Of a DNA stretch of 64,000 bases, positions 37,158 through 46,861 are shown one piece after another (positions within the stretch are counted from its first letter, which is position 1; each line of letters begins with the position of its first letter). The DNA comes from Petralouisia muris (GTDB lineage Bacteria; Bacillota; Clostridia; Lachnospirales; Lachnospiraceae), in contig NZ_SRYA01000025.1 of the NCBI RefSeq assembly GCF_004793545.1, forward strand, positions 1 to 64,000. Reading direction: 5' to 3'. The notes under the pieces were generated by a model. It saw only the letters and a program-made list of their open reading frames with translations. It was not told where the DNA came from and searched no databases. A program made the position numbers and the translations under genes.

Positions 37158-39500
37158 ATGAAGGAAGAGAACAAAAATATTCCAGCAGTGGCACTACGGG
37201 GAATGACCATACTCCCCGGTATGGTGGCACATTTTGACGTGAGCAGAAGCAGATCGATCCATGCAGTAGAGGCTGCCATGATGAAGGATCAGACGGTGTT
37301 TCTGGTGACTCAGAAAAATGTTGAGAAAGAAGATCCGGAATTAGAGGATTTATACAGCATTGGTATTATTGCGGTTATTAAGCAGGTAATTAAATTACAG
37401 AATAATGTGGTCAGAGTATTGGTAGAGGGAGAAACCCGCGCCCGTCTGAGTGAAATGGAATGGGGAGAATATCTGATTGCAGAGGTGGAGCCCCTGCAAA
37501 GAGAAGAAGAGATGCTTCCGGCAGAGATTCAGGCAGCTATGATACGGGGGATTCAGGAAACGTTTACCCGTTATTGTCTGATGAATCCAAAACATGGAAA
37601 AGAGCTTGCAAGACAGATGGTGGAGATTTCGGATCTGGAGAAGCTGCTGGATTATATCGGGAATAATCTGTCGGTGGGCTTTGAAGAAAAGCAGAAGATT
37701 CTGGAAGCAGGGACCGTGCAGGAACGGTATGAGACTTTGATGATTATCCTTCTCAATGAGATTAATATTATACAGATTAAAACAGAGTTTCAGACCAAAG
37801 TGAAAGAAAAGGTTGATAAGAATCAGAAAGAATATATTCTGCGTGAGCAGATGAAGCTGATCCGGGAAGAGCTGGGAGAGGACAACACCGTATCTGAGGC
37901 GGACCATTATCTGGAAGAATGCGAAAAGCTGGAAGCGGATGAGGAAGTAAAGGAAAAACTGGAAAAAGAGATTGAGCGTTTTAAGAATGTTTCTCTGAAC
38001 TCGTCAGAAAGTGCGGTGATTCGCGGATATATTGAAACCATTCTGGAACTTCCCTGGAACAAAGCTTCCAAAGACAATAAGAATCTGGAGGATGCAGAAC
38101 GGATTTTGGATGAAGACCATTACGGGATGGAAAAGGTGAAAGAGCGTATGCTGGAATTTCTGGCTGTGCGGAATCTGACGAAGAAGGGAGACAGCCCTAT
38201 TATTTGTCTGGTGGGGCCTCCCGGCACAGGCAAAACCAGTATTGCCAAATCTGTTGCCAGGGCTTTGGATAAGAAATATGTGAGAATCAGTCTGGGCGGC
38301 GTGCGGGATGAGGCAGAAATCCGGGGACATCGGAAAACTTATGTAGGAGCTATGCCAGGCCGGATTGCCAATGGACTGAAAAACGCCGGAGTCCGCAATC
38401 CTTTGATGCTGTTGGATGAAATTGATAAAATCAGCAGCGATTATAAAGGGGATACGGCTTCTGCTCTGTTAGAAGTGTTAGACAGTGAGCAGAACAGCAA
38501 GTTCCGGGATCACTATGTAGAATTGCCCTTGGATTTATCAGAAGTGCTTTTTATCGCCACAGCCAATTCCCTGCAGACCATTCCAAGACCGCTGTTGGAT
38601 CGTATGGAAATTATCGAGGTCAGCAGCTATACGGAAAATGAAAAGGCTCATATTGCCAGGGAACATCTGATTGCCAAGCAGATGGAGAAAAACGGCCTGC
38701 AAGAAGGCCAGTTGTCTATCAGCAATCATGCTCTGGAAAAGCTAATCCGGGGTTATACCAGAGAAGCAGGCGTCCGCAACCTAGAGCGCAAAATCGGAGA
38801 AATATGCAGAAAAGCTGCCCGGGAAATTTACCAGAAGAATAAAAAAATGGTTAAAATAACGGAAATCAGTTTGGAAAAATTACTTGGAAAAGAAAAATAT
38901 AATTTTGATTTAATAAATGAAACGGATGAAATTGGAATTGTTCGGGGACTGGCCTGGACCAGTGTAGGCGGAGATACCCTGCAGATTGAGGTGAATATTA
39001 TGCCGGGCAAGGGAGAATTCCAGCTTACCGGCCAGTTGGGAGATGTGATGAAAGAATCCGCGAAGGCAGGCATCAGCTATATCCGTTCTGTCAGTGAGAA
39101 ATATCAAATTGACAAAGAATTTTTCCAGGAATGGGACATTCATATTCATATTCCGGAAGGAGCAGTGCCCAAAGACGGGCCTTCTGCCGGAATTACTATG
39201 GCTACCGCTATGCTTTCTGCCATTACCAAGCGGAAGGTCCGCAAGGACGTTGCCATGACGGGAGAGATTACGCTGCGGGGCCGGGTGCTGCCCATCGGCG
39301 GTTTGAAAGAGAAGATTCTTGCAGCCAAAAATGCAGGAATCAAGACCATATGCGTGCCGAAGAAGAATGAACCGGATGTAAGCGAGATTGCCCAGGAAAT
39401 TAAAAAAGGGCTGGAAATCGTGTTTGTGGAAAGTATGGAACAGGTGTTGGATGTGGCCTTGGCAGAGGAAATGGACAGAGGAGAGGAACATGATTATTAA
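37158..39500 (+). CDS. lon: ATP-dependent Lon protease
   Basis: This 780-residue LonA-type protease has the N-terminal substrate-binding domain ([19 protein letters not shown]), a coiled helix region, the AAA+ module with Walker [10 protein letters not shown] (about residue 352) and Walker [11 protein letters not shown], and the C-terminal protease domain. The catalytic serine is in [11 protein letters not shown] (about 676) and the lysine is in the GGLKEK region (about 719). It degrades damaged and short-lived regulatory proteins. The gene starts 11 bp after clpX and ends inside engB. Confidence 0.97.
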   Translation: MKEENKNIPAVALRGMTILPGMVAHFDVSRSRSIHAVEAAMMKDQTVFLVTQKNVEKEDPELEDLYSIGIIAVIKQVIKLQNNVVRVLVEGETRARLSEMEWGEYLIAEVEPLQREEEMLPAEIQAAMIRGIQETFTRYCLMNPKHGKELARQMVEISDLEKLLDYIGNNLSVGFEEKQKILEAGTVQERYETLMIILLNEINIIQIKTEFQTKVKEKVDKNQKEYILREQMKLIREELGEDNTVSEADHYLEECEKLEADEEVKEKLEKEIERFKNVSLNSSESAVIRGYIETILELPWNKASKDNKNLEDAERILDEDHYGMEKVKERMLEFLAVRNLTKKGDSPIICLVGPPGTGKTSIAKSVARALDKKYVRISLGGVRDEAEIRGHRKTYVGAMPGRIANGLKNAGVRNPLMLLDEIDKISSDYKGDTASALLEVLDSEQNSKFRDHYVELPLDLSEVLFIATANSLQTIPRPLLDRMEIIEVSSYTENEKAHIAREHLIAKQMEKNGLQEGQLSISNHALEKLIRGYTREAGVRNLERKIGEICRKAAREIYQKNKKMVKITEISLEKLLGKEKYNFDLINETDEIGIVRGLAWTSVGGDTLQIEVNIMPGKGEFQLTGQLGDVMKESAKAGISYIRSVSEKYQIDKEFFQEWDIHIHIPEGAVPKDGPSAGITMATAMLSAITKRKVRKDVAMTGEITLRGRVLPIGGLKEKILAAKNAGIKTICVPKKNEPDVSEIAQEIKKGLEIVFVESMEQVLDVALAEEMDRGEEHDY

Positions 39501-40344
39501 ATCAGTGGAACTGGAGACGGTATGCGGAATTACCAGTAAGCTTCCGGATACAGATAAGCCGGAAGTGGCTTTTGCCGGGAAATCCAACGTAGGGAAATCC
39601 TCCCTGATTAACGGACTGATGAATCGGAAGGCTCTGGCTAGGACCTCAGCCCAGCCGGGAAAAACTCAGACTATCAATTATTACAACATTAATAACTGCA
39701 TGTATCTGGTGGATCTGCCAGGATACGGATATGCGAAAATAACCCTCCGGGAGAAAGAAAAATGGGGGAAGATGATTGAGAATTACCTGCATGCCTCCAG
39801 GCAGCTAAGGGCAGTTTTTTTATTGATTGATATCCGCCATGAACCCTCCGATAACGATCGGCAGATGTATGACTGGATTGTTTATCAGGGGTTTGAGCCG
39901 ATTATTATTGCAACAAAATCAGATAAAATCAGTTCCAGACAGCTGCCGAACCATATCAAGATGATTCAGGAAGGGCTGAACTTAAAAAGCGGCACTCCGC
40001 TGTTTCCCTATTCTGCACTGACAAAACAGGGGAAAGAGGAAATCTGGGAATTTATGGATGAATTACTGGGATTTTCTGAGAAAAAAGAAGAATCTACGGA
40101 AGAAATGCCGGGGTTTTATGAGAAAAAGGAAGAATCTGCCAAAGAAATACCAGAATTTTCAGAGAAAAAAGGTTCTTTAGCGGATGAACGGTATGCCGCT
40201 GGGAAGGATGGGGATACTCCGGTAAGAAAACCCAGAAGAAAAGCCGCTGATCTCCCGAAGAAATTAATGAAAAAGAAGAAAGCGAAAAAAGCTGGGATAA
40301 AGAAAAAGTCTGCGAAATCGGGAGGAAAGCGTGAAAAGAAATAA
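39490..40344 (+). CDS. engB: Ribosome-assembly GTPase EngB/YsxC with an unusual repetitive tail
   Basis: The first 195 residues are a standard YihA/YsxC/EngB GTPase: G1 [10 protein letters not shown] (about residues 30-39), a [10 protein letters not shown] switch, G3 DLPGYGYAK and G4 TKSDK. They act in 50S assembly. The family normally ends there; this protein continues about 90 residues. The extension has three copies of a 13-residue unit ([38 protein letters not shown]) followed by a lysine-rich end ([17 protein letters not shown]). The basic tail could bind rRNA, which is inference. ATG 39490 overlaps the lon end by 11 bp, and the stop overlaps the next gene by 14 bp. Confidence 0.92.
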   Translation: MIIKSVELETVCGITSKLPDTDKPEVAFAGKSNVGKSSLINGLMNRKALARTSAQPGKTQTINYYNINNCMYLVDLPGYGYAKITLREKEKWGKMIENYLHASRQLRAVFLLIDIRHEPSDNDRQMYDWIVYQGFEPIIIATKSDKISSRQLPNHIKMIQEGLNLKSGTPLFPYSALTKQGKEEIWEFMDELLGFSEKKEESTEEMPGFYEKKEESAKEIPEFSEKKGSLADERYAAGKDGDTPVRKPRRKAADLPKKLMKKKKAKKAGIKKKSAKSGGKREKK

Positions 40345-41398
40345 ATATCGGTTTGTATGTTGCATGCTGCTTGCCATTGCTTTGGCAAGCGGTATTTTTA
40401 CGAAAGCGTATCTGCATCTGAAAGAGGGCGGCAGAGACGGAGAGGAAATTAAGATTGTCACCTCTTTCTATCCTGTTTATATTGCCGCGAAAAATGTAGT
40501 GGGAAATTGTGAAGGAGTAGTTCTGGAAAATCTAAGCGAGCCACAGACGGGATGCATGCATGACTATCAGCTTACGCCGCAGGATATGATTGAATTATCT
40601 AAGGCAGATTTATTTTTAGTAAACGGCGGCGGAATTGAAGGATTTCTGGAAGAAGTAGGAGTGGCGTATCCTGAACTTGCAATCCGTAAGATTACAGATG
40701 GGATTGCCCTGATGGAGGATTCTGCGCATTTAGAGGAAGAGATGCATCCGGAAGAGAATCCTCACCAGGGAGAGAGTTATCAGTTAGAAGAGAGTCACGA
40801 TCATGGCAAAGAGAATGCCCATGGCTGGATGGACACCCGAATCTATGCAGAGATGGTAAAGAATATTGCGAATTCTATCAGTGAGGCAGATCCTGCCCAT
40901 AAAGAAATTTATCAGGAAAATGCGGCGGATTACTGTGAAAAAGTGGAGGAGCTTACCAGACAGATTGAGGAAGTCAAGGCGGAGATTGCAGAGGGAGCCA
41001 ATGTGGTGATTTTCCATGAAGCTTATGAATACACGACAAAACAATATGGCCTGAATGCTGTATATTGCCTGGATTTGGATGAAGAACGGCAGGTCAGCGC
41101 AGGGGAAGTGGCAGATTTGCTGGAGGAAATGGAGAAGAATCAGGTCTCCCTTGTGCTGGCTGAGGAATTGTATGGGAAAGATATGGGGGAAACGGTGGAA
41201 CAAGAGACAGGATGCCAGGTTTGCTATCTGGATACCCTGGTGCGGGGGGAGGATAAGGCAGACAGTTATTTGACAGCCATGCAGAAGAATATTGATTTGT
41301 TAAGGCAGGCATTGGGGAATGAAAAGGTTCTGGTGAAAAAGCCGGAAAGAGTCAGCGCTCATAGGGCGGGTTATAGAATTCAGGAGGCGGGAAGATGA
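40331..41398 (+). CDS. znuA: Zinc-type ABC transporter substrate-binding protein (ZnuA-like)
   Basis: This 355-residue cluster A-I metal-binding protein has an N-terminal hydrophobic segment (residues 8-26) without a clear lipobox, so it may be secreted or membrane-anchored. The family pattern is visible: VTSFYPVYIAAKNVVG, then HDYQLTPQDM with the first metal histidine, and NAHGWMD and VIFHEAYEY with further ligands. Between them is a His/Glu-rich loop (HLEEEMHPEENPHQ, SHDHGKENAH), typical of zinc rather than manganese carriers. GTG 40331 follows GGAGG by five bases and overlaps the engB end. Zinc supply is thus transcribed with, or through, the engB operon. Confidence 0.82.
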   Translation: MKRNKYRFVCCMLLAIALASGIFTKAYLHLKEGGRDGEEIKIVTSFYPVYIAAKNVVGNCEGVVLENLSEPQTGCMHDYQLTPQDMIELSKADLFLVNGGGIEGFLEEVGVAYPELAIRKITDGIALMEDSAHLEEEMHPEENPHQGESYQLEESHDHGKENAHGWMDTRIYAEMVKNIANSISEADPAHKEIYQENAADYCEKVEELTRQIEEVKAEIAEGANVVIFHEAYEYTTKQYGLNAVYCLDLDEERQVSAGEVADLLEEMEKNQVSLVLAEELYGKDMGETVEQETGCQVCYLDTLVRGEDKADSYLTAMQKNIDLLRQALGNEKVLVKKPERVSAHRAGYRIQEAGR

Positions 41399-42225
41399 GG
41401 AAAATGATAAAACCCTGTGGTCTTCACTGTATTAAGGTAAAGCATCTTGGAGTGGAATTGGGGCAGCAGATCATTCTGGAGGATATTAACCTGCATATTC
41501 ACTGCGGCAGCTTAAATGCAGTGGTGGGCCGGAACGGAGCGGGAAAATCCACATTAATTCGTGCGATTTTAGGAGAAATGGCTCATACAGGAACCATTGA
41601 ATTCAAGGATCGGGAAAATGGAAGAATCCAGAAACTAAAAATCGGCTATGTGCCTCAGACTTTGAATATTGAGAAGCAGACTCCCGTCAGCGTCTATGAT
41701 ATGATTGCTTCCTACCATAGTAATGTTCCAGTATTTCTGATGAAAAGCAGGAAAATGAAGGAACAGATTCTGGAATGCTTGAAAATATTTGAAGCGGATA
41801 ATTTATTAAATCAGCAGGTGTGTAACCTGTCCGGCGGAGAATTGCAGAGGGTGCTGCTTTCTATGGCTATTATGGATTCTCCCAACCTGCTTTTGCTGGA
41901 TGAGCCGGTATCCGGGATTGACCAGAATGGAATGGAACTTTTTTATAAGACCATTTATCATCTCAAGGAACATTATGATCTGGCAATTATATTGATTTCC
42001 CATGATCTGGATTATGTGAAGCGGTATGCAGATAAGGTAATACTTCTGGACAAGACTATTTTACGGCAGGGAACCGTGAAAGAGGTATTTGAGAGTGAAG
42101 CGTTTGCAGAAGTATTCCAGGTAAGACCAAAAGGATCCGTAAGGGAGTTGGGAATACTTTCGGAAAGACTAAATAGCTCTGGGAAAGACATAGATAATTT
42201 TCAACAGAGAAAGGAGGAAAGGTAG
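41395..42225 (+). CDS. znuC: Metal ABC transporter ATP-binding protein (ZnuC-like)
   Basis: This 276-residue ABC ATPase has Walker A VGRNGAGKSTLIR, Q-loop YVPQTLN, signature LSGGELQRVLLS, Walker B LLLLDEPVSG and the H-loop ISHDLDYV. It powers the zinc importer formed with its neighbours. Its ATG overlaps the binding-protein stop as ATGA. About 30 extra residues follow the ATPase core, which is common for this class. Confidence 0.92.
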   Translation: MRKMIKPCGLHCIKVKHLGVELGQQIILEDINLHIHCGSLNAVVGRNGAGKSTLIRAILGEMAHTGTIEFKDRENGRIQKLKIGYVPQTLNIEKQTPVSVYDMIASYHSNVPVFLMKSRKMKEQILECLKIFEADNLLNQQVCNLSGGELQRVLLSMAIMDSPNLLLLDEPVSGIDQNGMELFYKTIYHLKEHYDLAIILISHDLDYVKRYADKVILLDKTILRQGTVKEVFESEAFAEVFQVRPKGSVRELGILSERLNSSGKDIDNFQQRKEER

Positions 42226-43038
42226 ATGGAAATTTTCTCCTGGCTGCAATATGATTTTATGAAATATGCTTTTTTGGCGGTTTTGATTATTACCCCTTTG
42301 TTTGGATTGATGGGAACCATGATTGTCAATCGGAAAATGGCGTTTTTTTCAGATGCATTAGGCCATTCTGCATTGACGGGAATTGCGGTAGGGGTAGTGT
42401 TTGGCGTGGAAAATACCAATCTTTCCATGGTTGTGTTTGCAATTATATTTGCTTTGCTGCTCAATCAAATCAGCAGCCGTGTGGCGGCTTCCACCGATAC
42501 TGTGATCTCTGTGTTCTCTTCCTTCAGTATTGCACTGGGACTGGCAATTTTGTCCAGAGGCGGGAATTTCAGCAGATATTCCAGTATCCTGGTAGGAGAT
42601 ATCTTAAGCATTACACCTGAGGAAATATTATATCTTGCTTTTATTTTTGCTGTTACATTTGTGTTTTGGCTGCTTGGATTTAATAAGCTGTTGGCTGTGA
42701 GCTTGAATCGGACGTTGGCGAAAAGCCGTCGCATTTCCGCGGCCTGGATGGAAAATCTCTTTGCGGTGTTGACTGCGTTGATTGTAATGGTGTCCATTAA
42801 ATGGGTGGGGATTTTAATTATCAACGCTCTGCTGATTCTTCCGGCAGCTTCTGCCCGGAATATTTCTGAACATATGCGGGAGTATCATTTCTTTTCTGTT
42901 TTGTTTTCTGTATTTTCCGGCGTGCTGGGGCTGGTGGTTTCCTATTATGTAAATGTGGCTACGGGGCCGGCCATTGTGATTCTTGCTTCTGTGATTTATT
43001 TTGTGACTTACGTGTGGGGAAGGAAGAACAATCTCTAG
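42226..43038 (+). CDS. znuB: Metal ABC transporter permease (ZnuB-like)
   Basis: This 270-residue ABC-3 family permease has about eight membrane helices. The family motif FFSDALGHSALTGIAVG lies at residues 40-56, and the loop LAKSRRISAAWMENLF contacts the ATPase. It starts immediately after the znuC stop with AAAGGAGGAAAGG upstream and completes the importer. No Zur site was recognised because no promoter sits directly before the znu genes. Confidence 0.9.
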   Translation: MEIFSWLQYDFMKYAFLAVLIITPLFGLMGTMIVNRKMAFFSDALGHSALTGIAVGVVFGVENTNLSMVVFAIIFALLLNQISSRVAASTDTVISVFSSFSIALGLAILSRGGNFSRYSSILVGDILSITPEEILYLAFIFAVTFVFWLLGFNKLLAVSLNRTLAKSRRISAAWMENLFAVLTALIVMVSIKWVGILIINALLILPAASARNISEHMREYHFFSVLFSVFSGVLGLVVSYYVNVATGPAIVILASVIYFVTYVWGRKNNL

Positions 43039-43088
43039 GCCGGAATCGGCCGGTTCTAGCTGCTTTGTGACAAGGAATTTTCCCTGCC

Positions 43089-43117
43089 TTTACGAATGGA
43101 TGGTTTTGTGGTAAAAT
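43089..43117 (+). promoter_or_regulatory. Promoter of the parvulin isomerase gene
   Basis: TTTACG (43089-43094) and TAAAAT (43112-43117) with a 17-bp spacer lie 130 bp before the isomerase gene. Upstream, GGCCG-GAAT-CGGCC forms a short stem right after the znuB stop, possibly a weak terminator without a T-run. Confidence 0.55.
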
Positions 43118-43245
43118 GCCCATAGGAATTGGAAGATAGATTTTGAGTGCGGCAGTAAAGGCAGTGCCAGAAAAAGTGTTTCCACTGTATTTTCATAAAG
43201 ATAAAATTTAAATATATAGAAAGGAAGCGCAAAAGCGCAGAGAAC

Positions 43246-43995
43246 ATGAGTGAGAAGATTTTAGCAGTAGCAGCAGGACATGAGATTACAGAGCAGGAGC
43301 TGAATAACCTGATCAGCAACTATCCGCCGGAGCAGCAGATTTACATGTCCAGTCCCCAGGCAAAACAGCAGGCGTTAGAGCAATTAATCGCCTTCCATCT
43401 GTTTCACAAAATGGCGGTAGAAGAAGGAATTACGAAATCCCAGGAATATGAGGAAATGGTGGAAAAGTTAAAGGTAGAATTAGCCAGCCATATGGCAGCC
43501 ACCAGCGTGGTGGAAGGAATCAAAATCAGCGAAGAAGAAGAAAAGAAATTTTATGAGGATCATCCGGAGACTTCTCAGGAAAAGGCGCAGGTCAGTGCAA
43601 AGCATATACTGGTAGAGACGAAGGAAGAAGCGCAGAAAGTTGCAAAAGAGCTGGAACAGGGTCTTGGCTTTGAAGAAGCGGCCGGGAAATATTCTACCTG
43701 CCCTTCCAAGGACAAGGGCGGAGATCTGGGGTATTTTACCAGGGGACAGATGGTGCCGGAATTTGAAAAAGCAGCTTTTGAGGGAGAGATCGGGACAATC
43801 ATCGGACCTGTGGAGACGCAGTTTGGATTCCATTTGATTTTGGTGGAGGATAAGAAGGAAGCCAGTGTCCGACCTTTTGAAGAAGTGCAGGCGAAGATCC
43901 ATCAGCAGTTAATCCAGGGCAGACAGCAGGAAGCCTATGATGCGAAAGTGAAAGAATTAGAAGCGGCTTATGGGGTAGAGCGTAAGGAATTGTAG
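43246..43995 (+). CDS. Parvulin-type peptidylprolyl isomerase without signal peptide
   Basis: This 249-residue protein has a SurA/PrsA-like helical N-terminal region (residues 1-110) and a parvulin domain (about 115-210) with VSAKHILVETKEEA, then GGDLGYFTRGQMVPEFEKAA and FGFHLILVED. The usual PrsA lipoprotein signal is missing, so it should act in the cytoplasm. An imperfect upstream AAAGGAAG site is separated from ATG by a tiny GCGC-AAAA-GCGC stem that may bring the site closer. It likely shares a transcript with the next gene 80 bp downstream. Confidence 0.87.
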   Translation: MSEKILAVAAGHEITEQELNNLISNYPPEQQIYMSSPQAKQQALEQLIAFHLFHKMAVEEGITKSQEYEEMVEKLKVELASHMAATSVVEGIKISEEEEKKFYEDHPETSQEKAQVSAKHILVETKEEAQKVAKELEQGLGFEEAAGKYSTCPSKDKGGDLGYFTRGQMVPEFEKAAFEGEIGTIIGPVETQFGFHLILVEDKKEASVRPFEEVQAKIHQQLIQGRQQEAYDAKVKELEAAYGVERKEL

Positions 43996-44075
43996 AAAGT
44001 GGGAGCAGATGCTTACAGATTCCCTGCTGGTCGTTTCTGAAATGCGGGGAATCACAGGAAACAAGGAGTGGTAGC

Positions 44076-45197
44076 GTGAAGCAATCTACAAAATATTTAA
44101 AGATACTGGTAAACCTGCTGGTGGCATTATTTACCATTGTGTGTCTTTGTTTTATTTTTCCAAGATTACTTGTATTTTTTATGCCTTTTGTGATTGGGTG
44201 GATTATTTCCATGATTGCCAATCCGCTGGTGCGCTTTTTAGAAAAAAGGGTGAAGATTGTAAGAAAACACGGCTCTATGATGATTATTATCGGCGTTTTA
44301 GCGGCAGTAATCGGATTGGGATACTTAGGCGTTTCCCGGCTGGTGGTGGAGACAGGGAATTTAATTACCAATCTTCCACAGATGTATGCCAATCTTCAGG
44401 AGGATTTTGAAGAAATCGGTGAAAATCTGGAAGTGTTTTACAACCGCCTTCCCAAGGACACCCAGGAAAATCTGGAGGAGATCGGTGCGGAGCTGACGGG
44501 ATATCTGGGCGGTATGGTTCAGGCGATCGGAGAGCCGACTTTTGATGCGGCAGGGAACTTTGTTAAGAATGTGCCGGGAACGCTGATTGCTATTATTATG
44601 AGCCTTCTTTCCGCATACTTTTTTACTGCGGAACGGGATGGGATTCTGGCAGAATTGAAAAAAGCAGCGCCTTCCGGCGTTTGGAACCGGGTGGCAGACG
44701 TGATCAATGATTTGAAACGGGTGGTGGGAGGCTATTTCAAAGCCCAGTTTAAAATTATGGGAGTGGTCTATGTGCTGCTGATTATCGGGCTTTTTATTTT
44801 GAAAGTAGACTATGTGCTGCTGGTGGCTTTTTTGATAGCGTTTCTTGATATGCTGCCTTTTTTCGGAACAGGAACAGTATTAGGCCCCTGGGCAGTAATC
44901 AAGGTGCTTTCAGGGGATTACCGGATGGCTATTGGCCTGATCATACTTTATGCCATAACCCAGATTGTGCGGCAGGTGATTCAGCCCAAAATTGTAGGGG
45001 ATACTATTGGCATGAATCCTCTGGCAACGCTGATTTTTATGTATATAGGCTACAGAATCAGCAGTATTGTGGGAATGATTATTGCGGTGCCGCTGGGCAT
45101 GATTTTAATTAATTTATATCAGGCCGGCGTGTTTGAAAATCAGATTCGGTGTGTCAGGGAGCTTGTGAATGACATAAACGAATTCCGGAAATTTTAG
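44076..45197 (+). CDS. AI-2E family transporter-like membrane protein
   Basis: This 373-residue protein has about seven to eight membrane helices in the PerM/AI-2E pattern: two close N-terminal helices, a long polar loop (residues 100-150) and a C-terminal cluster with FLDMLPFFGTGTVLGPWAVI and IVRQVIQPKIVGDTIGMNPL. Members have been linked to autoinducer-2 export or sodium-proton exchange, and the substrate here is not predictable. GTG 44076 follows AAGGAG. A strong hairpin closes the gene. Confidence 0.88.
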   Translation: MKQSTKYLKILVNLLVALFTIVCLCFIFPRLLVFFMPFVIGWIISMIANPLVRFLEKRVKIVRKHGSMMIIIGVLAAVIGLGYLGVSRLVVETGNLITNLPQMYANLQEDFEEIGENLEVFYNRLPKDTQENLEEIGAELTGYLGGMVQAIGEPTFDAAGNFVKNVPGTLIAIIMSLLSAYFFTAERDGILAELKKAAPSGVWNRVADVINDLKRVVGGYFKAQFKIMGVVYVLLIIGLFILKVDYVLLVAFLIAFLDMLPFFGTGTVLGPWAVIKVLSGDYRMAIGLIILYAITQIVRQVIQPKIVGDTIGMNPLATLIFMYIGYRISSIVGMIIAVPLGMILINLYQAGVFENQIRCVRELVNDINEFRKF

Positions 45198-45219
45198 GGA
45201 ATTTGGGAATTCGTTTTGA

Positions 45220-45281
45220 AGCGTGTTTGAAGTATTGCATCCTGCAAGGGGCGTTTGCAGGAATGACGCTTCAAACACGCT
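45220..45281. terminator. Bidirectional terminator with nested hairpin
   Basis: AGCGTGTTTGAAG (45220-45232) pairs perfectly with CTTCAAACACGCT (45269-45281). Inside it CCTGCAA (45241-45247) pairs with TTGCAGG (45255-45261). The hairpin sits between convergent genes. The GAGCGTGTTTG core recurs at 57494-57539. Confidence 0.75.
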
Positions 45282-45286
45282 CTTTA

Positions 45287-46630
45287 TTATTTGTGGGTAT
45301 GCTTTTTCAGAAGCAAAAGCAACGCGCCGGCGGCCATTACCGCCTGGCTGATTAAAAGTCCCCACAGATATCCTTTGATTCCGGCAAGAGGAATGATAAA
45401 CAGGACAAAACCAATGCGGATTCCAAGCCCTGTCACATTCAGGAAGAAGGTGGAGGTGGTTTTCCCAAGTCCGTTTAAAATACTGTGCAGGGTAGTGGAC
45501 AAGTATAAAAAGGGACAAATCCAGCCTAAAATCACAATAAAGGTGCCGGCAAGTTCATTTCCGAAAAGGAACTGCCCCATGAAACGGCCCAGAAACAGAA
45601 ACAGCATCGTGCATCCGAACCCCAGAGTAAGACTGTAGAAACAGGTTCTTTTGATCAGTGTCAGGATGTAACGGTGTTCTTTTTTTTCCTGAGCCTCTGC
45701 AATGGCGGGAAGCAGCATGACGGAAACGGAGTTGGTAAGCACGGAGGGAAACAGCACCATAGGCAGAGCCATGCCCGTGAGAATGCCGTATACGCTTAAG
45801 GATTCAGAGCTGGTATAGCCGTATTGTCTGAGCTGCCCCGGAATCATAACGGCTTCCATGCTTTGCAGAATATTTACCAGAACCCGGTTGGCGCTTAAGG
45901 GAAGGGACATGAAAAAAATCTGCTTTACGGCCAGAAGGCGGCTGCCACGGTTCTTTTTCCTGCGCAGAAAACTGATGGAAAACAGGGCTGCGGCCACTTC
46001 TCCTGCTACCATGCCCCAGGTGATCAGATTCAGGGAAATGGCATTGTGCTTTTCCATGGAGATTTCAAAGAAAAGCCATACGCTGGCAACCCGTACCGCT
46101 TGTTCTAAAAGCTGTGAAACGGCGGGGACGAAGGTTTTCTTCAGGCCGTAAAAATAACCGTTGATACAGGCGTGGATGGCGCCGAATGGTATGGTAAAGG
46201 ACAGGATCTGAAGAAGGGTAGCGCATCTTGGCTCTTCCAGAAAGATCACGGCAATCCAGTCGGCAAACCGGTATAGAAAAGCCATACAACCAAAGGAAAG
46301 AGACAAAGACAGGATCAGCCCTGCAGTCAGATAACATTTTTCATTGCAGAAGGATTTCCCTCTGCCCGGAGCGGAACCGGGATTGTCAGCGGCAATGACA
46401 GCCTGTGCCACAAACCGGGAGATGGCGGTTTGAATGGCGGAGGAGGTCAAAGAAATAGTGAGTACATGGATAGGAAAGGTAAGCTGGTAAATTCCCATTC
46501 CTTCTGCACCAATTCGCTGGGAGAGGAATATTCTAAAGAAGAAGCCAATCAGCCGGGAAAGCAGTCCCGCCAGGGTTAAGAGCAGCGTACCGGTAATCAG
46601 AGGGTGGCTGCGCAGAGAGTTTAATTTCAT
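45287..46630 (-). CDS. SpoVB/MurJ-like polysaccharide flippase
   Basis: This 447-residue membrane protein of the MOP (MATE-like) superfamily has about twelve to fourteen helices. It begins HPLITGTLLLTLAGLLSRLIG, has GAEGMGIYQLTFPIHVL in the first loop and FEISM... segments later, and matches the SpoVB/oligosaccharide flippase class. Family proteins flip lipid-linked glycans such as cell-wall precursors, and SpoVB is needed for spore cortex. ATG 46630 is preferred over 46687, giving the usual short cytoplasmic N terminus. It is somewhat shorter than classical SpoVB (about 520). No sporulation neighbours are present. Confidence 0.82.
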   Translation of the reverse strand: MKLNSLRSHPLITGTLLLTLAGLLSRLIGFFFRIFLSQRIGAEGMGIYQLTFPIHVLTISLTSSAIQTAISRFVAQAVIAADNPGSAPGRGKSFCNEKCYLTAGLILSLSLSFGCMAFLYRFADWIAVIFLEEPRCATLLQILSFTIPFGAIHACINGYFYGLKKTFVPAVSQLLEQAVRVASVWLFFEISMEKHNAISLNLITWGMVAGEVAAALFSISFLRRKKNRGSRLLAVKQIFFMSLPLSANRVLVNILQSMEAVMIPGQLRQYGYTSSESLSVYGILTGMALPMVLFPSVLTNSVSVMLLPAIAEAQEKKEHRYILTLIKRTCFYSLTLGFGCTMLFLFLGRFMGQFLFGNELAGTFIVILGWICPFLYLSTTLHSILNGLGKTTSTFFLNVTGLGIRIGFVLFIIPLAGIKGYLWGLLISQAVMAAGALLLLLKKHTHK

Positions 46631-46706
46631 AAAGTCACCAGAATTCCATTGAAGATTATTATCAGTGTATGTGGAAACGGGAACCATAATACATAAAAAA
46701 ATAAAC

Positions 46707-46767
46707 TTGACAGCAGAATAAAATCATGGTACTATGCGATTGTAATAAATCCTGACTAAAGTACTCG
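46707..46767 (+). promoter_or_regulatory. isc operon promoter with candidate IscR-type operator
   Basis: TTGACA (46707-46712) and TACTAT (46730-46735) are 17 bp apart. CCTGACTAAAGTACTCGG at 46751-46768 lies just downstream of the start site and resembles the CCTGACTAAAATACTCGG-like sites I associate with clostridial Rrf2/IscR regulators. The promoter is seen directly; the operator is inferred from recalled motif shape. Confidence 0.6.
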
Positions 46768-46861
46768 GAATTTAAGGCAGAAGTAACCTGCGATAAGGCT
46801 TGGGTGTTTTTGCATTGTCTATGTCAGGTGAAAATGCAGCATTTCTGATAGAGGTGACAGA

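Noticed and set aside
38910-39587. Minus-strand open frame of 225 codons
   Set aside because: It crosses the lon protease domain and the start of engB on the opposite strand; no independent coding evidence.
40070-40250. CRISPR-like or tandem DNA repeat in the end of engB
   Set aside because: The repetition is a degenerate 13-residue protein unit with three copies and no unique spacers; it is a protein tail, not an array. No CRISPR array was seen anywhere in the window.
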